From: Pseudomonadota bacterium
Lineage (GTDB): Bacteria > Pseudomonadota > Alphaproteobacteria > Rhodospirillales > UBA2165
Length of the DNA: 5,079 bases
Assembly: GCA_027592155.1 (NCBI GenBank)
Contig: JAQCKY010000236.1
Span: 1-5,079, forward strand
Reading direction: 5' to 3'
Shown: positions 1 through 4,219 of the stretch, one piece after another
Numbering within the stretch: position 1 is the first letter of the stretch
Layout of the letters: every line of letters starts with the position of its first letter
Made by a program: the position numbers and the translations under genes
Notes under the pieces: generated by a model
What the model was told of the DNA's origin: nothing
Seen by the model: only the letters and a program-made list of their open reading frames with translations
Databases searched by the model: none

Positions 1-96
1 TCGTAGTATTGCTCATGATAGCCCCTTCTTCTCAGAAGTTGGAGCCTCCGGCAATCCCGGGGCGGTTCATCCCCTTCGATCACCAGTTGAGTATAT

Positions 97-1203
97 ATGA
101 GCACCGACGATCCAAAATATTTGCTCAATCTCGCGAGGGACCGTTCTGAAGAGGGCCGCAGGGCTCTCGTTGACGCGATATCTGATTTATTTTCGGACGA
201 AACCTCAACCATTACAGAGCGTGAGCGCCAACTGATGTACCAAATCCTCCACCAATTGGTGGTGGCAACGGAACGTTGGGTCCGCGCAGCCGTGAGCGCG
301 CGCATCGCGGACCTGCCGGATGCGCCCTCCGAACTGATTAAATTGCTCGCCAATGATGAAATCAATGTTGCATTTCCAATCCTGACCCAGAGCGACGTTC
401 TCCGGGACATCGATCTCATAGAGATCGTGCGTCACCGAGCGGTAGAGCACCAATTGGCAATCAGCATTCGGCAAAGTTTGAGCGAGGACCTATCGGCGGC
501 GTTGGTAGAAAGCGGAAACGAAAACGTTATCGTCAATTTGCTGAATAATTCAGGCGCTAAAATTTCTTTCTCCACGCTGGAATATCTCGTCGACGAGTCA
601 AAACGCGTCAACTCCTTTCAGGAACCGATTTTACGCCGCGAAGACTTGCCCCAGGATATCGCCAAACGCATGTATGTATGGGTCTCCGCGGCTCTCCGTC
701 AACATATCGTGGAGAACTTCGACGTTGATCCCCAAGCGTTGGACGATCTGGTGGAAAAAGTTGCCGCCGACGGCGCCGATGTCGGTGGCGATGCCAAGCC
801 CAATAGTAAATCCGAACAGCTTGCCGCCGACCTTGAAGAAGAAGATATGGTCACACCGGAATTACTCATCGACGCCTTGAAGGGCGGGCATATTCACCTC
901 TTTGTCTCCCTCCTCCGTCGGCTCACAAATTTGCGGCAAACATTGATCACCCGCCTGATCCTAGAACCCAGCGGTGACGGTATGGCAATTACCTGCAAGG
1001 CGCTGCGTTTCAGCAGGGATCACTACGCCGAAATATACGACCTTTGCGGCCGGGCCCGCCGGGATGCAAAAGTACGGGCAATCGATCAGACGGCAGCGCT
1101 GGAATTTTTCGATGATATTTCCGAAGAGGCCTCGAAAAAGGTGCTCCAACATTGGGCTCGCAACGTCGACTATTTAACAGCGATCCGCCGCATGGAGCGG
1201 TAG
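97..1203 (+). CDS. DUF2336 domain protein (368 aa)
   Basis: This is a DUF2336 family protein, a mostly helical, HEAT-like alphaproteobacterial family without an established biochemical role. The N-terminal part (about residues 7-70) has the familiar pattern LLNLARDRS…RRALVDAISDLF…ERERQLMYQILHQLV…E.WVR. Next come HEAT-like helices with LLANDEINVAFPIL (about 83-96) and a central block with the family-typical REDLPQDIAKRMYVWVSAAL (181-200). A polar, acidic, low-complexity linker (about 221-250) joins a C-terminal helical part (about 251-368) containing SRDHYAEIYDLCGRARRDA. No signal peptide or membrane segment is visible, so it is probably cytoplasmic. An in-frame TGA at 88-90 lies just upstream, which makes ATG at 97 the earliest possible start; the ribosome binding site is weak. 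The rhodanese gene follows after 58 bases on the same strand. Family assignment is from memory of conserved motifs; a regulatory or scaffold role would be guesswork. Confidence 0.87.
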   Translation: MSTDDPKYLLNLARDRSEEGRRALVDAISDLFSDETSTITERERQLMYQILHQLVVATERWVRAAVSARIADLPDAPSELIKLLANDEINVAFPILTQSDVLRDIDLIEIVRHRAVEHQLAISIRQSLSEDLSAALVESGNENVIVNLLNNSGAKISFSTLEYLVDESKRVNSFQEPILRREDLPQDIAKRMYVWVSAALRQHIVENFDVDPQALDDLVEKVAADGADVGGDAKPNSKSEQLAADLEEEDMVTPELLIDALKGGHIHLFVSLLRRLTNLRQTLITRLILEPSGDGMAITCKALRFSRDHYAEIYDLCGRARRDAKVRAIDQTAALEFFDDISEEASKKVLQHWARNVDYLTAIRRMER

Positions 1204-1248
1204 CACTGCCCAATTAGACCCGTTACAGTTCCGGCGCCGAAACCTGTC

Positions 1249-1253
1249 AGGAA
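1249..1253 (+). promoter_or_regulatory. Shine-Dalgarno site supporting a TTG start
   Basis: AGGAA lies 8 bases before TTG at 1262. It decides the start of the rhodanese gene, whose domain begins right at this codon with EISVQEL. No ATG or GTG gives a complete domain. Confidence 0.7.
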
Positions 1254-1261
1254 CCAATCCA

Positions 1262-1576
1262 TTGGAAATTTCCGTCCAAGAACTCAACCACCTGCGCACC
1301 AGCGCCGAGGCCCATACGTTGCTCGATATCCGCGAGCACCCGGAACTCCAGCTCTGCGCCATCGAGGGCGCCGTTCATATTCCAATGAACGATCTGCCGG
1401 GACGTTTGGCCGACATGCCCAAGGACCACCCCTTGGTCGTCATGTGCCATATCGGCGGCCGCAGCGCCCAGGTTACCCGGTGGTTGCATGCGAACGGTTA
1501 TGAAAATGCCGTATCGCTGGCCGGCGGCATCGCGGCGTGGTCGGCGGAAATCGATCCCACGGTCCCCACCTACTGA
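1262..1576 (+). CDS. Single-domain rhodanese-like sulfurtransferase (104 aa)
   Basis: This is a stand-alone rhodanese domain, expected to carry sulfane sulfur as a cysteine persulfide in the cytoplasm. The domain fills the whole protein. It has the N-terminal strand EISVQEL, then LLDIREHPELQLCAIEGAVHIPM (about 20-42, the CH2A-like region), and then the active-site loop CHIGGRS with the presumed catalytic Cys62 and Arg67. The C-terminal LAGGIAAWSAEIDP is the usual rhodanese ending. The loop C-H-I-G-G-R-S has the six-residue length typical of sulfurtransferases rather than Cdc25-type phosphatases. The length, about 100 residues, is normal for a GlpE/PspE-like protein. Translation appears to start at TTG, backed by AGGAA 8 bases upstream. 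The dehydrogenase gene starts 25 bases after the stop, suggesting one transcript. The sulfur donor and acceptor cannot be told from sequence. Confidence 0.93.
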   Translation: MEISVQELNHLRTSAEAHTLLDIREHPELQLCAIEGAVHIPMNDLPGRLADMPKDHPLVVMCHIGGRSAQVTRWLHANGYENAVSLAGGIAAWSAEIDPTVPTY

Positions 1577-1590
1577 TAAATCTAATAATG

Positions 1591-1595
1591 AGGAG
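1591..1595 (+). promoter_or_regulatory. Shine-Dalgarno site fixing the dehydrogenase start
   Basis: AGGAG sits 6 bases before ATG at 1602. The frame is open back to 1488, inside the rhodanese gene, but only the ATG at 1602 has this site and directly precedes the Rossmann strand NPTVGIIGLG. It therefore sets the true start. Confidence 0.85.
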
Positions 1596-1601
1596 AATAT
1601 A

Positions 1602-2504
1602 ATGAATCCGACCGTTGGCATCATTGGTCTGGGAAATTTGGGAGCGATCTATGCCGAACATCTGCTCAAGAAGCAGTTTCGTGTCATCGGCTATGACATC
1701 GATCCCGACCGGATTGCCCTGCTCGACGAATTCGGAATTACCGCCGCCGCATCCCCGGCGGACGTAGCGGCGCAAGCCGATATTCTCATCACGTCACTGC
1801 CCAGCGCAGCCGCGGTGCGAACGGTCATATCGGGTGAGAACGGTATCGTAAGTGCGGAAAAACCTGGCCAGATTCTCATCGAGACCAGCACACTACCAGT
1901 GGAGGAAAAGCTTGCGGCCCATGCAGCGATGGCAGCTGTCGGCAAGATTTTGTTGGATTCCCCGATCAGCGGTACCCCGCCGATGGTGCGCGGGCTGACA
2001 TCCTCCCTCTATGTCAGCGGCGATCGGGATGCCTACAACACCGTCTTGCCGGTGATCGAGGCCTTCACCGGCAGCAACTCTTATGTCGGGTCGGTCGGCG
2101 ACGGCAGCCGGGTCAAAATCCTCGCCAACTATCTGGTCCTGGTCCACACCGTCGCCGCGGCGGAGTGTATGACCCTCGCCCAGAAATCCGGGCTCGACCT
2201 CTCGGTTGCCCATGACGTACTTCTCAAAGGCGCCGGCGCCTCCAAAATGCTGGAGCTACGCGGCCTTCATATGGTCAATTCCGATTACCGGGAAAGCGGC
2301 CCGACCATTATGGCCGTCGCCCTCAAGGATGCCCAGATCATCAGCGAACATGCGGCGACGGTTCAATCTCCCATCGATTTATTTGCGTCCGCACGCCAGC
2401 GCTTCGTCGAGGTGGCGGCCCAGGGATTCGATCACTTCGACCTATCGGCGGTGGCCCTCGTCATCGAGAAAGCGGCCGGGATCGATCGAGAACACGCCAA
2501 ATAG
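1602..2504 (+). CDS. NAD(P)-dependent beta-hydroxyacid dehydrogenase, 3-hydroxyisobutyrate dehydrogenase family (300 aa)
   Basis: The enzyme should oxidise a beta-hydroxyacid, or reduce the matching semialdehyde or imine, with NAD(P). The Rossmann domain opens with VGIIGLGNLG (GxGxxG at residues 9-14). Strand 2 ends in YDIDPDR, and Asp32 suggests NAD preference over NADP. ITSLPS (63-68) and IETSTL (93-98) are standard cofactor-domain elements. The substrate loop DSPISGTPP (119-127) corresponds to the family's DAPVSGG, and GDGSRVKILANYL carries the presumed catalytic Lys172 and Asn176. The C-terminal all-alpha domain holds ALKDAQI (240-246), the family's KD motif. The length of 300 residues is normal. 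Two departures are T125 in place of the second Gly of SGG and A175 in place of the first Asn of the usual K-x-x-N-N. The substrate is unresolved: 3-hydroxyisobutyrate, tartronate semialdehyde, glyoxylate/succinic semialdehyde and imine-reductase-like activities all share this fold. It probably shares an operon with the rhodanese. Confidence 0.92.
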   Translation: MNPTVGIIGLGNLGAIYAEHLLKKQFRVIGYDIDPDRIALLDEFGITAAASPADVAAQADILITSLPSAAAVRTVISGENGIVSAEKPGQILIETSTLPVEEKLAAHAAMAAVGKILLDSPISGTPPMVRGLTSSLYVSGDRDAYNTVLPVIEAFTGSNSYVGSVGDGSRVKILANYLVLVHTVAAAECMTLAQKSGLDLSVAHDVLLKGAGASKMLELRGLHMVNSDYRESGPTIMAVALKDAQIISEHAATVQSPIDLFASARQRFVEVAAQGFDHFDLSAVALVIEKAAGIDREHAK

Positions 2505-2523
2505 CCAACGCCAATTTGCTATC

Positions 2524-2552
2524 CCTCCCCCCGCCCTGTAAGAGGGGGGAGG
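2524..2552 (+). repeat. Perfect 9-bp inverted repeat between dehydrogenase and small-protein genes
   Basis: CCTCCCCCC (2524-2532) pairs perfectly with GGGGGGAGG (2544-2552) around an 11-base loop. It begins 19 bases after the dehydrogenase stop codon. No run of T follows, so it is not a classical intrinsic terminator, although the stem could slow polymerase or protect an mRNA 3' end. It may also be a copy of a dispersed intergenic palindrome, which this window alone cannot show. The ribosome binding site of the next gene follows 15 bases later. Confidence 0.7.
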
Positions 2553-2567
2553 CTCACCTCAAGCGCC

Positions 2568-2573
2568 GGAGGG
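2568..2573 (+). promoter_or_regulatory. Strong Shine-Dalgarno site for a GTG-started small gene
   Basis: GGAGGG ends 7 bases before GTG at 2581. An in-frame TAG (2578-2580) touches the GTG, so no earlier start is possible in this frame. The pair is good evidence that the short gene is translated. Confidence 0.75.
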
Positions 2574-2580
2574 ATATTAG

Positions 2581-2781
2581 GTGGCACGACAACCCAATTA
2601 TGGCGCCGAGCGCCGCGATCGCGAACGACGCAAATCCGAGAAACGTCAAAAACGCCAAGAAGCTAAGGAATCCCGTTCTCGCGAGCGCCAAGAGGGCGCC
2701 GAAGGCGACGTGCCCACGGAAAATGGAGAGAGCGAGTCGTCGTCCGTTTCGACGGTTGATGACGAACGCACCCCGGACTAG
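2581..2781 (+). CDS. Small highly charged protein, conserved hypothetical (66 aa)
   Basis: No function is known to me. The N-terminal half (MARQPNYGAERRDRERRKSE, then KRQKRQEAKESRSRERQEG) is dense in Arg, Lys and Glu and likely forms a single charged helix. The second half (about 40-66) is acidic and Ser-rich and probably disordered. The opening 'MARxPNYG.E+R.RE..K' matches small uncharacterised proteins I remember from many alphaproteobacteria, with Lys/Arg-rich helices and acidic tails. There is no signal peptide, membrane segment or cysteine. The GTG start has a strong GGAGGG site and an in-frame stop immediately before it. The longer open frames overlapping it on both strands have no family features and look like antisense shadows of its Arg/Lys/Glu codons. 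It could bind nucleic acid or ribosomes, but that rests on charge alone. Confidence 0.72.
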   Translation: MARQPNYGAERRDRERRKSEKRQKRQEAKESRSRERQEGAEGDVPTENGESESSSVSTVDDERTPD

Positions 2782-2803
2782 ATACCGACCCGGCCTAATC
2801 GCT

Positions 2804-3312
2804 TCAAGGGGGCGGACGTTCAACCCGAGCAATGAGACCACTGACCTCGCCCTTAGCATTTGCAAGGTCGACATCATTGATGATCTCGGCACCCCCATTG
2901 GTAATCGCCTCCAATTCGATCACCTCGGCCGCAATCTGATCCCGTATCCAGTCATCGACACACAGGCTCTCCGCCTCCATCAGGTAGGAAATCAACTCGT
3001 GGATCGCCTTGAGTTGAAAATATGTGTTGAACATATCTTCCGCGAAGGCCGGACTATCGCGCCAGCTCCGGCCCGGATAGACCGACTGCACAAGCTTTTG
3101 GCCGGCACCGAAACATTGATAGGCGATACAGCCCGGAAACCCCTGCCCGTCCAGAGTGTCATGTATGGCACAACGGTCATCTTCTTCAAGATGCCGACAG
3201 GTTTCCCCTTGCGGCTTGTATAAGCGAAGGTTTCTGATTTCCTGAAACCCGGCGCCACGCAGCACAACCCCTGGCAATTGTCGCAATCGGGTTCGAGATC
3301 GGACTTGTTCAT
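2804..3312 (-). pseudogene. Cys-rich YkgJ-like putative metal-binding protein, frameshifted
   Basis: Read from ATG at 3312, the protein begins MNKSDLEPDCDNCQGLCCVA and stays family-like to SETFAY (residue 31). The match then jumps to another frame: KPQGETCRHLEEDDRCAIHD, then GFPGCIAYQCFGAGQK and a helical C-terminus ending ARVERPPP. The join lies near 3218-3222. One missing base there would restore a 169-residue protein (509 bases plus one is 510). Restored, it has eight cysteines: C10-x2-C13-x3-C17-C18, then C39, C48, C62 and C67. This resembles the zinc/iron-chelating CxxCxxxCC domain of YkgJ (PF03692) and the N-terminal domain of some pentapeptide-repeat proteins, though no pentapeptide repeats are present here. 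As written, translation would give a 106-residue product with a foreign tail. It may be a real pseudogene or a base-calling error; the intact coding quality downstream favours a recent event or an error. Confidence 0.78.
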
Positions 3313-3325
3313 GGCGTAGCCGGCG

Positions 3326-3354
3326 GTTAGAGCTAAAATGTATCTTATCGTCAA
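3326..3354 (-). promoter_or_regulatory. Possible sigma70-type promoter for the Cys-rich gene
   Basis: On the minus strand TTGACG (3354-3349) is followed after 17 bases by TCTAAC (3331-3326). These match the -35 and -10 consensus at 5 of 6 and 4 of 6 positions. Transcription would start only a few bases before ATG 3312, which fits the absence of a clear ribosome binding site and suggests a nearly leaderless message. This is a pattern match only. Confidence 0.4.
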
Positions 3355-3358
3355 ATGG

Positions 3359-3364
3359 TATCAT
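3359..3364 (+). promoter_or_regulatory. Possible -10 element for the DJ-1/PfpI gene
   Basis: TATCAT matches TATAAT at 5 of 6 positions and would place the transcription start about 20 bases before ATG 3391. I see no good -35 box at the expected distance, so it would need an activator or another sigma factor. The candidate is weak. Confidence 0.22.
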
Positions 3365-3381
3365 CAATCTGACCTGAACCC

Positions 3382-3385
3382 GGAG
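3382..3385 (+). promoter_or_regulatory. Shine-Dalgarno site for the DJ-1/PfpI gene
   Basis: GGAG lies 5 bases before ATG 3391, supporting that codon as the start. It is the only start that precedes the first strand IRIAMVLFP by a natural short lead. Confidence 0.6.
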
Positions 3386-3390
3386 TCCTT

Positions 3391-4095
3391 ATGGCAGAAG
3401 ATCCAAAAACCATCCGAATCGCCATGGTCCTTTTCCCCAACCTAACCCTTTTGGATTTAGTTGGGCCGTACGAAGTGCTCAACGCCCCGCCGATGACCCA
3501 GGTTGATCTATTGTGGCACACACTGGACCCGATTACCGCAAACGGCGGATTGAAGATTACCCCCAGCAGCACGTTTGAAAGTTACGAAGGCAGCCCGGAT
3601 GTTGTATTCATTCCAGGCGGTCCCGGACAATTGGACTGCATGGAGGACGAAGTGCTTCTCGACTTTATCGCTCGAACCGGTTCGACGGCGGAATATGTCA
3701 CTGCCGTTTGTACAGGCTCCCTAATATTGGGAGCGGCGGGCTTGTTAAAAGGCAAACGGGCAACAACCCACTGGATGTCGATGGATCAGCTTCCGATGCT
3801 TGGCGCGATCCCCGTCGAGGCCCGTGTCGTCGAGGATAACAAGACGGTCACCGGTGGCGGCGTGACAGCCGGTATTGATTTCGGCTTTACCTTGTTGGCG
3901 CGGCTATTTGGGGAAGATGTCGCAAAGCGCATCCAGCTTCGGCTCGAATATGATCCCCAACCGCCCTTCGAAAGTGGCTCGCCGGGAAAAGCCGGGCCGG
4001 AAGCGACCCAAGCCCTTTTGGGATTCGCGGCCGATTTATTGGACAAGCGCCGCACTATCGCCAAACGCATCGGCAAAGAAAAACTGGGCCTTTAA
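3391..4095 (+). CDS. DJ-1/PfpI family protein, isonitrile hydratase-like (234 aa)
   Basis: This is a class I glutamine amidotransferase-like (DJ-1/PfpI) protein, most like the isonitrile hydratase branch, whose characterised member adds water to isonitriles to give N-substituted formamides. The first strand and loop IAMVLFPNLTLLDLVGPYEVL (10-30) carry Asp22 and Glu28. DVVFIPGGPGQ (70-80) is the second hallmark. The nucleophile elbow is AVCTGSLILGAAGLLKGKRATTHW (105-128) with presumed catalytic Cys107 and Thr108. TVTGGGVTAGIDFGFTLLARL (152-172) is typical of this branch and of the sensor domain of GlxA-like AraC regulators. No DNA-binding domain follows, so it is a stand-alone enzyme-type protein of normal length (about 230). 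No export signal is seen. It is divergent from the frameshifted Cys-rich gene. The substrate is inferred from the subfamily only; many relatives are uncharacterised. Confidence 0.9.
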   Translation: MAEDPKTIRIAMVLFPNLTLLDLVGPYEVLNAPPMTQVDLLWHTLDPITANGGLKITPSSTFESYEGSPDVVFIPGGPGQLDCMEDEVLLDFIARTGSTAEYVTAVCTGSLILGAAGLLKGKRATTHWMSMDQLPMLGAIPVEARVVEDNKTVTGGGVTAGIDFGFTLLARLFGEDVAKRIQLRLEYDPQPPFESGSPGKAGPEATQALLGFAADLLDKRRTIAKRIGKEKLGL

Positions 4096-4127
4096 CGAAG
4101 AAAATTTCGCGCTGGATGAGTTATGAC

Positions 4128-4200
4128 GTAGGGGCGGGTTTCAAACCCGCCCTGATGCGACCCCGCCGCCTCACCGGGCGGGTTACAAACCCACCCCTAC
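4128..4200. repeat. Compound palindromic intergenic repeat (REP/MITE-like)
   Basis: The outer arms GTAGGGGCGGGTTT (4128-4141) and AAACCCACCCCTAC (4187-4200) are complementary at 13 of 14 positions, making a terminal inverted repeat of a 73-base element. Inside, GGGCGGGTTT (4132-4141) and AAACCCGCCC (4143-4152) form a perfect 10-bp palindrome around one base. GGGCGGGTT (4176-4184) and AACCCACCC (4188-4196) form a second, with 8 of 9 pairs. The element lies between two convergent genes, where such dispersed repeats are common, and could act as a two-way transcription barrier although no T-run follows either stem. 'GTAGGGGCGGGTTT' type palindromes recur in many environmental bacterial genomes as far as I recall. 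No transposase is nearby. Confidence 0.82.
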
Positions 4201-4219
4201 AGATCCATGTGTTGGATAG

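Noticed and set aside
1..96. Promoter or RNA element upstream of the DUF2336 gene.
   Set aside because: Only a trivial CTTCT-C-AGAAG palindrome is visible, with no convincing -35/-10 pair; the region is cut by the window edge.
1488..1601. Longer N-terminus for the dehydrogenase beginning inside the rhodanese gene.
   Set aside because: The extra 38 residues are out-of-frame rhodanese sequence, and a strong AGGAG sits right before ATG 1602 where the Rossmann fold begins.
2554..2898. Minus-strand open frame with a hydrophobic stretch resembling a membrane segment.
   Set aside because: The Leu/Phe/Ala-rich stretch is what the antisense of Arg/Lys/Glu codons of the small charged protein gives, and the frame runs through the palindrome.
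2516..3223. Long plus-strand open frame (235 codons) covering the small gene and the Cys-rich gene.
   Set aside because: It has no ribosome binding site, starts inside the C/G palindrome, shows no family-like sequence, and lies antisense to the well-recognised Cys-rich protein.
3205..3235. Programmed ribosomal frameshift in the Cys-rich gene.
   Set aside because: A -1 shift would give the right frame, but no X-XXY-YYZ slippery heptamer is present at the join and the short out-of-frame product looks meaningless.
4128..4200. CRISPR repeats or a classical rho-independent terminator.
   Set aside because: There are only two related palindromes without regular spacers, and neither stem is followed by a T-run; a REP/MITE-like element explains it better.
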